Of a stretch of DNA of 64,000 bases, positions 12,994-26,168 are shown in pieces. The position numbers were made by a program, and so were the translations under genes. Origin of the DNA: Nymphaea colorata (taxonomy: Eukaryota > Streptophyta > Magnoliopsida > Nymphaeales > Nymphaeaceae); NCBI RefSeq assembly GCF_008831285.2, contig NC_045146.1, positions 22,957,703 to 23,021,702 on the forward strand, read 5' to 3'. The notes under the pieces were generated by a model that ran no database searches, had not been told where the DNA came from, and saw nothing but the letters and a program-made list of their open reading frames with translations. Position 1 is the stretch's first letter. Each line of letters begins with the position of its first letter.

Positions 12994-15120
12994 GAAGTCA
13001 TAAGACGAAGAGCGTACAAAATACAAATCTCTCTTGTTAATTTTCTAATGTTTACATATTTTAAATTATTTTATTCAATTTCAAATTTGAATATAAAAAA
13101 GGTAGGTCGGTTCCTGATTTTTGTGCATTACTTTGCAAAGGACTCAGCATTGAAGGAGAAGTGAAGCAACGGTCAGATTTGGAGTTAGGTTATCAAACTT
13201 TCGGAACAAATTTCATGGGCCAGAGTTCCCTGACACGAATTTGTACAAGAAGTGGGGCTTCCCGCTGCGTGCTTCATTTTGCAAGTACCTTGAAGCATAA
13301 ATGGCGGTTCATTCAATTGAGAGATTTCTGCCGGATTTGTTTAGTTTCCTATCTGATCTAACGCATGCCATCCACCGTACCTCCGGCTTATTTTATTGTT
13401 TGTCTCTTCGCACGTCCGTCTTTCAAGCTGATCAATGGCAATAAAAAGGGCGGCCATGAGCACCTTTCGGATGGATTCATCAAGCAACAGAAAATTATTA
13501 ACTAGAAACAAGAGACATGAAGAAATTGGCTAAGGAAGAATAAAGTGGCTGAGATCGGAGCACCATGCATCTAACCTTTAAAAAAGAAGAAGAAGAAGAA
13601 GAAGAAGAAGAAGAAGAAGAAGAAGAAGAAGGGGAACGAACAGGAAGAAAAAAAGAACGGCATGGAATAATCTGTCAACTTATCAAGATACGGATAAAGA
13701 AAAAACGCTTTATCTAATTCCGGTCAGAAGAAAAAAAAAAACAATGAATAGAGAACAATCGATGCTTAGTTTTGAACGTAGAAGGAAAACGAACTGCTAA
13801 GTAGGAACAGAAAACAGCAGGAATATTTTGGGCTGTACTGATCGAGATTTTGCAAAAGCATCGGGAGAGCCTTTCTTTTTTCGAATATATTTTTGCTAAA
13901 TTTAGATCACGTAATTAAACTGTAGGATGGAGAGAGGGGGCATCCAAGCATGCAAGTTGTGAACAAGGTGCAACAATTTTACTGCGAGTAAAAGGAAACG
14001 ATATTTTTCTGGTATTGTAAGACCGCCACCTGAACGTGAAGCCTCCGCCTGCTTCCTCCGCCCCAAAGGAAAGGTGGAATCACATTTGCTCAAAGCAAGA
14101 AAAGGCACATAAACTTCCTCATTTCAATGTTTCAGCTTTTCTGACAAAGAGAATACGGCTGAAGTTTTTGGGGCATCATGAGTTCGACAGGCAATGGACT
14201 TCTGTTTGGAGTACTTTTGAGAGAGAGAAAGAGAGTGGAAACACAGAAACAATTCAGAATCCAATAAGTAGAGAGAGAGAAAGAGAGAGAGATGCCACAA
14301 TAAACTTAAATCATTTATAATGGCTAAGCGGCCATGAAAGGTCAGGTTAACTGTTGCCAAAGTCATTTCTCCGTAGTCTCAGGATCTGTATGAAGTAACT
14401 GGACCGCTACAGTCTGCTCATAACCGGACCAGTGTTATGAATGGGCTTGAATGGGTAGGTTCAAATGGAATCAGCGGCCACATGTTAGCGTCTATGTATT
14501 ACTAAAACATTTTAAGACTTTTTTTTTCATCTTAATTAACTCTCATATATTTTTCATTTGTTTATGAGAATTTTTGCTGATTTGAATCAGTAAATAGGCT
14601 ATAGGTGAATTTTGGTTATTGCCGAAGGTCCAATAATAGGCAGCACTTGGTCAAGCTCTGTCCATCAGTTTCTTGAGAGAGAGTACAGATAGGCCCAGTC
14701 CAGGCCCGATGTCGCCTATGTCAGCCTGCCAAACAGAAGGCCAGCTTGGTCCTGGTTTCTTATAAGTGCGGCTTGCTTGGTACAAAAACAAGCCCACTCC
14801 CCAGCAGCCTGCTGATTAGCCTTAAATACGGCCTACATATGGGCGTCCCAGCTTGTTGTCCACCTCCATGAAAGCTAACGAGATCAGCACCAATGGCAGC
14901 AGTGAGACCCACCAGCTTTTAGACATCATCCCAACATGCTGGCACTGGCCATGAAATTCTGTATACTAGATCTACATGGTGCTTTTACTTAACAAAGAGA
15001 AAATGCTGCAATGATCCTTTTTTTTTTTTTAGGTTTCAAGACTTTGCCACCGACTTTGTGGTTCTGCGGCACAAAACTTTGCGGCTGATTTTCCACCTGG
15101 CTCTAGGACCTACGTCCGCT
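12994..15120. other. Intergenic region
   Basis: AT-rich sequence with a (GAA)n run at 13585-13630 and GAGA-rich patches near 14218-14292. No recognisable gene on either strand. Confidence 0.6.
13585..13630. repeat. (GAA)n microsatellite
   Basis: About 15 AAG/GAA triplets in an otherwise AT-rich setting. Confidence 0.95.
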
Positions 15121-15513
15121 TAGGTTAGGAATGTGCAATAAGTGAGCTGAGTTCGAGCTCAAGCTAAACTCAGTAAACCGAGTCTGAGCTCGAGCTCGAC
15201 TCCTTTAAGCTCATCGTGCAACATTTCGTGATTCCAATATTTTTTTTCTTTAAATGAAAAAAGAAAACTGCAAAAAATGGTGTTAACATCCATCAAAATT
15301 ACCATCATACCCCTAAAGATTAACAAACAAGGAAGATACCAGCCAAGTCAAGTTTAGACAAGTTGAGCTCGTGTAACTCAAACTTGACTATTTTATAACT
15401 CAAGTTTAAACTCAAGCTCGAACTCAACTTGTTTATATTAAACAAGTGAAGCTTGACTCTAGCTTACACAGATGAGTTTGAGTTCGCTCGAGTCCTTGTA
15501 CGTCCCTAACTTA
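15121..15513. mobile_element. Non-autonomous hAT-like element (putative)
   Basis: The ends TAGGTTAGGAATGTGCAA and (reverse complement of the right end) TAAGTTAGGGACGTACAA agree at about 14 of 18 positions. The interior carries many GAGCTCGAGCTCGACTC-type subrepeats in both orientations. It has no coding capacity. End sequences of this form are typical of non-autonomous hAT elements, but no target-site duplication was convincing. Confidence 0.45.
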
Positions 15514-18500
15514 AATCTTAAATAGAACTCAAACTGGTGATTGACCTTATACCATTTGCTGGACTAACGAGCTATTGTAAACCCTTTAAAGCATCATAGA
15601 TAATTCTTTTTTGTAAATGCATCATCACCAGTACATGTGGCCCGTATTGCAATTTATATGTACTGTAAAACCTGATGACCTGATTTCGATTCACTTAGTT
15701 TCAACTGTTCAAGGCTGTGTGAAACAATCGCATCCTATGGAAGCCTTGAACAACTCAATAAGTGTTTGGTGGGTCAATCTTACACGAGAGAGTCACATGC
15801 CTAAATCATGTGGCTTCCTTCTAACAAGGCTTTTGCTTGCAGTCATCAACGCAATAAAAAACGTTCATCGTACATACATAAAGATTCTCTAGCATAATTT
15901 CGAAGCAGGAAAGCGGGGCCTGAACATGCCTAGTGAACGACAAGGACGATTTGATATCGATGACTCGCAAGTGATGGTCATGTAGAGGAAGCAAGAAGAT
16001 TAAATTGAAAAGATTTCTTCTGAAAGTTGGTATCAACTGGTTTAAGATGAAACATGCATTTCAAAAGTCTGTATTTGCTTACAGATGATGGTCATGTAGA
16101 AGAAGTAAGAGGATTTGATTGAAAAGAGTTCTTCTGAAAGTTGGCATCAAATGGTTTAGGATGAAACCTACATTTCAAAAGTCTGTATTTCCTGAACGAT
16201 CGACAGCAGCCTGTGTCAACTGTTCAGGTACTTTCTGTGAACAAGCAATTATTGTACCTTGCTGCATGCATGAACAAAATTCTGGTTCATCGATTCGTCT
16301 TTTAGCCTTTTTCTTTTTCTTTAATTTCCTTTCATGTTTCGAATAAGGCTTAACTTTTTATATGGTAAATTTCCCTTAGTGCCGGCTCTTTACTCCCTTC
16401 TTTTAGCTACTTCAGACCAGTAAAAGAGGATGCCTGCCATTAAAAAGGTAAAACTGTTGTCCAGATCTTATTGGTTCCGCTGCAACCAGTGCATTTTAAT
16501 TTTTGCTTTTGGAATCTTGCATCAAAGTTGAGGAAATGAACGCCTTTAGACCTTTCGAGCTGTTGTAGAAGCAGATGAATTGCAGCCACTTTGGAGCAAC
16601 ATCCTGCGAACTTTCAACAAGCTTCGCTGCAAGTTGGGCGGCGAGATGAAGCATGATATTTCTTTCGATAATGTGGTTACATCTTAGTTGAGTAATCATT
16701 CGATGATTTGTGCATGCGGAATCACATTTTATCGGCAATTGCATCGAACTCTGTAATAAAAGGATAGATGGTCATCTCTTGCTTCCGTAATCTGTCTTTC
16801 CCTGTTCACAACCATGGTGTAGCTTAGAAAGAATAGGTCTACTGTTCAGCGGTAAACGCAGGAAGCCATGAACTTGTAAATTAGCTGTTTAAAACAACTC
16901 AACAAGAGGTTTTCAACGAGAAAGGGAATCTCGTTTTTTTCTCCATTCATTTTGTCAGTAATTTCAGAACTAAGAAGAAGAGCAGCAGTCGTTGAAGCAA
17001 ATGGTGGAGCCGAAACCTTGAAGCTATACTCATCTGGCAGGGGCAGCTAGCAACAGGATGTCATGAGTTCAACAACTTTGCACATTCTTGCCTTAAGGCT
17101 CCGATTAGGTGGACGCAGGAACCTAAAAATTCACGTCAAGGAAAACTAGGAGAAGGGGAGCGCTGCTGTTTTGCAGTATGAACTCAGTCAGGGCATTTTT
17201 TTAGTCATCAAGAAATGAAGGCCAGGAGTAGCAATTACGAGGCAGGTTGTTAGCATTATTACATGAAGAAGGAAAAAAAATTAAAACGAAAGGTGGATTC
17301 TACATTAATTAGAATTGATTATGATGCCTACGGAAACAAATGATCTGAAAAGCACAGGAATATTTTCTCCTGTGTAAGGTTCTAAATTTGTGTTCCAATA
17401 TCACAGCATTTCTTCAGATTCTGAGTCAGCCACCAAAAGAACAAATGATGCGGTCCAATTATGGGCACCATACAGAGGAATTCTCTGACATGCAAACAAC
17501 TTCAAGTCAAACAACGCTTGCACAGAAGGAGAAAGCCGAAGAGGAAGCTCGCGTTAACGTTGCTGTGCTGATGCCTGTGGGCAATTTTTTATTTTTTTAT
17601 TGTGATTATGTAGGATAGACCTCCTTAACATAGATGAATTCTTCTTTGATATAAAAAGCACAACCATCATTCCCAAGTGTGCGACATTACTACCTTCAAA
17701 TAATTTTTTTCTCAGATTCAACAGTAGAGAAATAAATAATCTATATGCATTATTTTCATCATCAAGTACCAGTTATATCTAACGATTTCATTGCCAGTGA
17801 AAGGCAGAGCTCTCATGGGATCAATTTTCTGTTCTTTGAGGTTACTTATTCTCACTGCAATCAAATTCATTTAGAAACCATTTTCATATCGCAGAAGTCC
17901 ACAAATCTAAACCTGCAAGTCTGTAATCTTAAAAATTCACAAGTCCAAATATATTAAACAGGGTTTCCAGCCTAGAAGTTCAGAATCGAACTGAATCGTT
18001 GATGACCTATGGAGAAGTTAGCTTCTGCGTTCATCTTCTCCTTTGTGAAGTGAGCCAAGAACAGATTCTCCATAGCTATTGTTTTATTCAACTTAAGTTG
18101 TAAACATGTCAGGGCAAAGTAAAATAGCAAGCCAGGGCCAAGGTAGTGAATCATGTCATTTAGTAGTTTCCAACAGTTTCATCACCTTCCAGACTCTGGG
18201 CGTTACCATTTCCACCTTAGCATCCCAACCTCTTCCGGTGAGAACATTTTGATACTCGCCAGTCACGCTTCACCTTTCAGCATAATCATTAGGAACAAGC
18301 TGCACAGATAACTACATTGTATCAGAAGTCAGCTCTGTCACCGACGATGGCCCAAAGCAATTCAATTAACAAAAAGACAGAACATCCTGCAAGGCAGCGG
18401 ACGCTAAACACCAGTCAAGTCTGTCACGGAGAACTGCATTTGTCATTGATGCTCATGTCATACGCATCTTGAACTTTAGATCTTTCACAGGGCCAAGCAA

Positions 18501-21188
18501 ATCCGCTTGACAGTGTGTTCATGCTATCATACATTGCATGGGAAGCAAAAACTCCTGTTCTCTTATCCTCACATGATGTGATGTACCATAACATTGTTGG
18601 TAGACCATGCGAAAGGTAATTTTATGGTCCAATCGAAGTATGATCATGATGTCAGCAGAAAAGAGGAGGTGCATAATATTGTTCCCATTATGAGTGGCAT
18701 AAGCACTTTTCTGGAGAATGGTTGGTAGCCTTTCCTGGTCGTGGATTGGCACACTAAGGTTTCTGGCTAGAATGCGTCCGTTGCCCCATCTCTTCAGCAC
18801 CATGGTTCACATCACCATCACTTTCTTTGATCTCCTTTTTCGCCGTCTCCAAGTAAGAAAAGAAGGATACTTGGCCTAAACCAACGAGATATGCTTGCGG
18901 ATTTTGCGGTGTGGAGAGAAGTAGTCATGTGCCATCTAGACGCACAAAAATGCAGAGTGTACCAGTGCTTTTGCTTTTGCTGTTGCCCTTTTCCCGGGAA
19001 AAAAAATTGACAGTATTCACCGGGAATGGATTTCCTAAATCACAAAGCCAAAAATGAAAAGGGCCTCTGCCTACTTGGTCAGGGCTTTGATCCAACAGAC
19101 GAAGCGGAAATTTTTAACAGAAGGGTACTAATTCTTCAAGTTTTAGACCTTAAAGGTAAGGAGGATCAATATTTAAACCAGAAAATAACTACGAGGAACC
19201 AATGTATGAATAAGTATTTTTTTGTGGGTCTGTGGGGACAATTGCCCACACAAGCACAATCTAGTAGAATCTACTTAAACCCAGTTTTTGGCAAAAGAAA
19301 AGAGTTGAGGTTGAAAATACGGTTGCCTACCTTAGTTGGCGTTCTTTGAAGCCTAGCATTCTCACCAATCAGGGTTTGTTTTTGTAGGTATCGGTAAACA
19401 AAAGTTAAGAATATGAGAAGCACTAAATGAAGATGAAGATGAAGAGAACAAGTTAATGGCCCGAAGAAAATATCACATAATATAATATTGTGGTCCACCA
19501 GATTTTGGGAAGCTGCATGGAGCAGGATGCAAATTTTGGAAAAGTAAAGCAGGCTTCCTGCTAACTATGGGCCCTCTGAAAAGGATTATTCCACAGAATC
19601 CACACTAAAAGATAGTGGAGGCGCGTCAGCAGCCAGGTCCATTAACAGATATCTGGTCCAAATTAAAGGACGGAAAAAAGAAAAAAACAATGAAAGGCTC
19701 ATACATAGGTGCTTTGGGACACTCAAGAGATAGAAGAATTGCAAATGGGTTTGGATGTGTATGAGAGTTTTGCTATTGTTTACGCTACCTGATCCACTTC
19801 TGACCCGATATCGGTTGGGTTTGGCTGTCCCAGGTCGGAATGGTTTGAATTCATATCCGGGGAGACGCGGACGCCCCAAATCTCTCTGCAAAAGCTAGCA
19901 GATCGTACCATACTTTCATGTCTAAACGCATCAACACCACTTGTTATATGTGATTCCCAGGTATTTCTGCTTGAATTGATGGGGGGGAATAATTGCATAG
20001 TAGGGCATATCTATGCTGTGAACTATCTTGATTGAGAGACCCCAAGCTATAATTTATTTCATGTCAAGATGTTACTGAAGAAGATGCTACCATCGTTCAG
20101 TTGGTCCCATATAACAACACTTACTCTTATAGTGTCAGTGGATAAAAAATAGTAAAGTACCTACAAAATATGTAAAGAGGTAAGTCTTTAGTTCCATTAT
20201 TGTAGGTGCGATATATCTTCATCTTAAGTGGTTAAATGTAGTACCTAAGTTGAAAGGTATACCCTTAAACTCCAAACGAGCTAGATCACACAGTTCCTCT
20301 TAAAGAGGCACTCAGATCAAGTGCTGTGCTGGTACTCGGAGCGTTCTGCATCCAAAATCTTGAATAGAAAAAGGGACTTTTCTCTAGAGATCTTTTCGCG
20401 GCTATATCGAATACGATGTGCTTGGTGTTCAGTGAATAAGTGCCAAATTGATCACTATCACCAATAGATAAAGTGTATTTTGTTCCAGCGATCTGATATT
20501 GGCAGATTCGTATGTATGATAGTTATGCTATCATATTATGTAAGAAAAAAAAAATGGATACAAAATTTCAAAATTCCTTACTTTTTATTATTGATGCAGA
20601 GAAATGACTCGGACGCTCCTTCCCAGGAAAATTTGAGAGGGATTTGCATGATTTATCACACTAGTTATTTGTTCATTCTTGTTTTTCAAATTTATAAATA
20701 GTTTCATTTGATTTTTCCAAAATCCCAAGTCACTTCCCTCCCCCCTTGAGAGTCTTCTGTAGTTAGAGAATTAGTTAAGGAGCTATTTGCAAAGCACATA
20801 GGGCTTCGCTTATGATGTGATATAAAGTGATTGCATAAAGCACTTGCTTTTCGGTGTTCATGACGGTCAAGTGACGTTGGGTTGAAAGAAATCAAACCCC
20901 AGCCTCGCCTGCCCAGCCCAGTGCTTATCCAATGCCTAAGGATTAGGACCTTCGTCCTCCTCCTAAAAGGGGAATGGTATAGTCTAGAGTGCTAGGCCAC
21001 GACACAAGTTATTCCAGGGCACCCGCTTGAATACTCAACAAAACTGTCAGCATCTTGAGACAAAAAAGATTCTCCAATCCATATCTGAGTCTGAGTCCCA
21101 TGACTGGGTCCCAAATGAGCTCCCTTTAAAAGAGGAAGAGAGTTCTGCAAGGGAAAAAAAGGAAGAAGGGCTGTGAGGCTTTTAATGT
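15514..21188. other. Intergenic region
   Basis: No recognisable protein family. It contains one 114-bp-period tandem duplication (15973-16190). Open frames of 60-107 codons occur on both strands, for example near 17388-17618 and 18519-18803, but none shows a conserved domain or a splice-compatible neighbour. Confidence 0.55.
15973..16190. repeat. Tandem duplication, two diverged 104-bp copies
   Basis: Copies at 15973-16076 and 16087-16190 both begin GATGGTCATGTAGA and end CAAAAGTCTGTATTT, with scattered substitutions and a 10-bp spacer. The period is 114 bp. Confidence 0.85.
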
Positions 21189-21560
21189 TAGGGCCGACAC
21201 AATGAACTGAGCTAATTCAGGCTCGACTCGAACTCGTTCGAAAAAACTCAGCTCCTTTATAAATGAGCCGAGTTCGAGCTTACAAAGATACTTGAAACTC
21301 GAACTCGACTCGTTTATACTCACGAATCGGTACTCTATATAATATTGTCAAAATTGGCTCACTGAATCATCATTCGTTTTTAACTTTTAGGGTAAAAATA
21401 AATTTTCACAAATTATTAACATTTACACGAGTTAAACGAGTTAACACTTACATGAGTTAAACGAGTTAAAACTTAAACTAATCAAGTTCAAGCTTGATTT
21501 TATGTAGTAAGTCAAGCTCGAACATGCTATAAGCAGGTCGAGCTGGCCAAGCTTCTATTG
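21189..21560. repeat. GAGCTCGA-type dispersed repeat, third copy
   Basis: The interior carries CTCGACTCGAACTCG and GAGTTAAACGAGTTAA subrepeats like those at 12.7 and 15.1-15.5 kb. The ends are degraded and I could not define terminal inverted repeats. Probably an old non-autonomous DNA transposon. Confidence 0.4.
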
Positions 21561-21839
21561 GCTCGTGTGCAGCAGTGGTCTACGTCCATTATCGGTTTCT
21601 CCCCAAACGCGATAAGATGTAATGAGAAATTGATCTCCTGAAAACTGATTCTATTCATTCTGATAGGTCAAATTGGGTGGTTGACATTTGCAGAATACTC
21701 TTATAAAAACTCATTGCTCATTATAAAACCATTTTACGAAAAGAAACACGATACCAATTTACAATTGGCGTCAAGAACGTCATTTAGACTTCTAAAGGCA
21801 AGAAAGGAGGAGTTTCAACAACGACAACGCAGAGACGGC

Positions 21840-22326
21840 CCATCAGCTGGTTTAGCAACAAGACATTCTACGCATTGTTAAATCTGCTTTGTGGTTTCAA
21901 AATATCCTCTTCTACCAGTCTCTACCAATATTCCGGCAACTGGGGTATCAATTCCGGCAAGCTTCTTCAGTAGGCCATGGAAGACCAGCTAATTGCCTCT
22001 CATATAATCCCCATTGACGAACAATGCTACTCCTCAGAACCCATCCTTGGTGAAAGTCGTGATGAAAACTTGGGTTGACGCATCGGGCCAGGAATAGATT
22101 TTAGTTGTAGCATTTATAAAGATGGGTTCTGAGGAGTAGCATTGTTCGTCAATGGGGATTATATGAGAGGCAATTAGCTGGTCTTCCATGGCCTACTGAA
22201 GAAGCTTGCCGGAATTGATACCCCAGTTGCCGGAATATTGGTAGAGACTGGTACAAGAGGATATTTTGAAACCACAAAGCAGATTTAACAATGCGTAGAA
22301 TGTCTTGTTGCTAAACCAGCTGATGG
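21840..22326. repeat. Near-perfect 206-bp inverted repeat with 75-bp loop
   Basis: Left arm 21840-22045 and right arm 22121-22326 are reverse complements over 206 bp with a single mismatch that I could find and no indels. The spacer is 22046-22120. A transcript across it would form a very long hairpin. The arms carry no recognised coding sequence and stop codons interrupt all frames I read. Possible explanations are an inverted duplication, a hairpin siRNA locus, a young foldback element, or an assembly artefact. Confidence 0.92.
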
Positions 22327-23628
22327 CTTGGAAATGGTCGAAAATTATTTTATTAAATCTATGCTTACGTGTGTGTGTGTGTGTGACTAACCCAGGATCT
22401 CAGATTTGCCATTAAATGAAACTCCCTCTCTTTCTCTCTCTCTTTATTTCTGTTTTTGGGGTTTGTTCTCTTTCCTCTCCCCTTTCTTATTACTCTAATT
22501 ACTCTAAAGAAGGTTTGATTGTTCAAACATCCTAAAAACATATGTTTTATTACTATTTTGCAAAAGTACACTTCGTCTAATGTTTTCTTCTGTCAGATAC
22601 TTGGAGATAACGTGACGCTGATGGCTATCTTGGCTGATTAACATGATAAAAAATAGAATGAGTAGACCATTTCAGGAAAGAAAGCAGTCAATGAAAATAT
22701 GCTAGTAAAAACGAGACATATGATTACTGAAAAAAATGTTGATTTACTTCCCCTTCTTAATTTGGATCATTATTGAAAGCTTTTTGGTTGGAAATTTACG
22801 GCAGGGTGAAAACTTGTCATTTCTACTCATCTATTCTTTGCCACCTAAATTAGCAAAAAAGAATAAACACCAATGTCCCTTAGTTGCCAACAAGAAAAGT
22901 TACAGGGAAAAGAAAACAAGAGCTCTGTCTAACGACTTCCCCTTGAGACCTTTTTAAGTTAGAGAATGAGAAGCTTGGATTTGGAGGATCCAACACAAAT
23001 GAGCGCACAGATAGAAATACTTCTTTGTGTGTTTGTATGAGTACATATAGTTTCTGGGTTGATTTTACCTGCTTGAGAGATTAAAGGCAGTGCATTCGGG
23101 CACGTGCACACGCATACACACATGTACATAAACGTTCAACTGGGTCTGGTGAGTTCACCTTGAAAATTTTGGTGTCAGTTGCAGTGGGTTTCCAAGAAGC
23201 GCGAGTGCCATGGATGCTTTGCACTCACCAGAAGAAGGCAAGCAAGCCATGAAACTCACAATCTAGAGCAAAGTTGGATGAGAAGGCCCTACGATATCAT
23301 TTGGTTCTTGACCCTCATGATCACATCCTCTCGCAAATTGATTGTTCACACATCTGCCTTGAAATCTCAGAACGAGGGTGGATTGGATACTCGGCAAAAA
23401 GTGCCCATATCAGACTCACCTACGCGTGGGAGACATCTATATAAATATATATATAGCTTCGTATCAAACAAGGCTCATATGAAACTGCCTCCCTCTGTCC
23501 CTCATATACTACATACACACTACAACACGATTATCTCATCTGCAACAGGAACAATTTGTGGCACCATTAAAGGCAAGTCTATATAATACACCAACTATAA
23601 TGACTGTTGACGTCGATTTAATAGATAA
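22327..23628. other. Intergenic region left of the CACTA-like element
   Basis: Contains a GT run near 22370-22384 and CT-rich sequence. A 135-codon open frame at 23179-23586 has no recognisable domain and overlaps repeat-derived sequence near its end, so I do not call it a gene. Confidence 0.5.
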
Positions 23629-25291
23629 TACTACAAAAAACAGACGGATTCGCCGATGTGGGAATAAGAAATGTCGATGAAAGGGTTACTTTTATCGACG
23701 TTGGTGAATATTATTTTTTACAGACGCCAAGAACAAAATGTCGTTGAAGGCAGCCTTCACCAACACGTTGAAGTTGAACTTTTACCGACGTCCAACTCAA
23801 ATAAACATATTACTTTTACTGACATCCGGAACAAGAAGTTTGTGCAAAGTAGCTTTCCTTGACACATGCCGCTAGGATGTCATTGAAGTTGAACTTCTAC
23901 CAACATCCAGCTTGAAAAAGTCGCTACATATGTTATTTTTACTGATGTCCAAAATAAAACGCTAGTAAAAACCTTTTATTGATGTCCACTTTGCAGATGT
24001 CAATAAAAAGAAGTTAGTTTTACAAACATGTGGTCATGCTTACGTTGCTAAAGTAATTTTCACCGACACCCATCAAATGTCAGTAAAAGTTATCGCAAAA
24101 CTTTTACATATGTAAAACATAAGTATGTCCTTTACCAACGCATCCCACGCATTGTTAAAGTCTTCCCCGACTTTATAACTCTGCCGAACCCCTCTTCTCT
24201 TTTTTTCTTCTTGCTTCTTTTCTTTTCTCCTTCCTCTTCTTCCCACCGCCGTTTACCGAAGTTGTTGGGCGATTCCAGAAGTCCTTCATCAATTTTTGAT
24301 GTCTAAATGATAAAAAGGAAGGTTGCTCGAACTTAACATTAATTTTTTTTTTGGCAAATGATTTTAGGCTATGATATTGTTTTAGGGTAATGATTTTAGG
24401 TTTTTTGCTTCAAGTTTTTTTGTTTTTGCAATCCAGTTTGTAAGTTTTTGGAAATGACAGTCGTTCTAGTTTTGAGCTTATTCAATTTATCACATTGATC
24501 TTAAAGGCCTCCTCCACTCGCTGAACCACATGAACCTGAACTACATGATTTTAGGTTTTTTGCTTCAAGTTTTTTTGCTTTCACATTTCAATTTGTAGGT
24601 TGGTTTGTTTGTGTAACCGGTGCTTGTTCTATTTTGAGCTTATGCAATTTAGCACGCGATAGATCTTGCAGACCTCCTTCACTCGTTGCTTCAAATCAAA
24701 TCACCAGAACGAGCCACGTGATTTTAGGTTTTTTGTTTTACACTATTTTCATTTTCGCTGCAGCTGGTCTCTAATATTTATGTTTGATATATTTTGAATT
24801 CAACTTGTAAAAGCTCTTTACTCAAATGCTAACTTTCCAAGTTATGGAGGCTCTTTTTTTTTTCCTTTCATTTGGGCATTGTTTTAATACTTGTAAAATC
24901 TTATATGAATTGTATCTCTAAATGCAATAAACATGGATATGGGTCGATAAATAAAGAATTAAACGAATCTTCATCGACGTGTGAAATTGCGTTGATAAAT
25001 GTATTACCGACGTCCACCTATATGTCGATAAAAAGTTTTACTAACACCTATCACATGTTGGTAAAAATATTATTATTGACGTCTATGGACGTCGATAATA
25101 AATTCATTTACCTACACACATGACCCGTCGTTGTAGCTACAGCTAAGCGTGCACTGGAATATCAGTGATAGTTTTCACCGACATTTTTTTCACCGTCGAC
25201 AACCTTGAACATTAGTAAAAGTTTTACTATGCATCGCCATGTTTTACCGATGTTTTACTAACCATTGGAGCATCCTCGGTGTTTTGTAGTG
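23629..25291. mobile_element. Non-autonomous CACTA (En/Spm-like) transposon
   Basis: The left end TACTACAAAAAACAGACGG and the reverse complement of the right end CACTACAAAACACCGAGGA pair as imperfect CACTA-type terminal inverted repeats (first base C changed to T on the left). Flanking triplets TAA and TGA are near-identical, as expected of a decayed 3-bp target duplication. Many subterminal copies of ACCGACGTC/CCGACAT-like motifs occur in both orientations, a CACTA hallmark. Inside are three copies of a unit starting GATTTTAGGTTTTTTG near 24400, 24546 and 24720. No transposase frame was seen, so it is non-autonomous. Confidence 0.65.
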
Positions 25292-25411
25292 TGAGTATTA
25301 TCACTGCTATAGGTAGCCAAAAAGTGATCAGACGTCCTCCATTTTCATATCCTCTATCAAGATTTTGTGTGCGTCCATTAATAGATGTCAACTTTCAACA
25401 AGAAAAATTTG

Positions 25412-25445
<34 letters not shown>

Positions 25446-25639
25446 CACACACACACCAACCAAAAAATCACCTACAGATGAGTATTATCGCTTGGATGGA
25501 TGGCAATAAAATCTTGAAAACTTATTGGAGATTCTCCATTTCCATCTCTTCTAATAGGGGTCAATTCATGTCAACCAACAACTACAATGTCAATGTATTG
25601 GAAATGTACTCTTAATCCTACATGTTTTTTTGGAATGTT

Positions 25640-25950
25640 TAGATATTCGGATTCGAACACAAATGATGAAAAGTCGTATCTAAATCTGAATCCAAAGCTA
25701 TATTTCACAATCCAAATCTTATCAAAATCCAATATTTGAATTCACATCCAAATCCGATTTTGAAAAAGGTCCAACTGATTATCAAAGTGTAAACTCACTG
25801 GACTTAATATATTTATTTAAAACTAAATCTGATCTGGATCTGAATCTGATTGGATGTCATTACTTAAATCTAAATCTGATGTAATTTTTGAATCAAATAT
25901 TAATTTTTTTTTTATATCCAACTTTTCCGAACGATTCCATCAGATATTTT
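25640..25950. repeat. Dispersed repeat rich in AAATCTGAATCTGATT, copy 1
   Basis: Shares with 57060-57345 a diffuse series of AAATCTGAATC/CAAATCCGATT words, the phrase GATTAGATGTCATT (here GATTGGATGTCATT), and a poly-T stretch near the right end. Similar degenerate repeats are common debris of DNA transposons in plants. Confidence 0.45.
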
Positions 25951-26168
25951 AACCAAATCAGATGTATTGACATTCTTGCCAACAATGGGAATAATTTGTG
26001 GCCCCATTCAAGGTAAATTTATTTATACCAGTTAAAAGATTGCCAATATAAAAAATATATCAAACAGATGCTTATTATCCACAAGCAGAACTAGAAATTT
26101 TGATTGGAGAGGACACTAATTCAAAAATTTTGATTTTTTAGAGGTACACACACATATGTATATACAAA

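Noticed and set aside
12808-13164. Open frames on both strands with alternating Tyr-Ile
   Set aside because: They are translations of a (TA)n microsatellite. The same applies at 8.6, 25.4, 39.4 and 47.0 kb.
23179-23586. A 135-codon plus-strand open frame left of the CACTA-like element
   Set aside because: No recognisable domain, and its 3' end runs into sequence repeated near 25.98 kb. Chance or repeat-derived frame.
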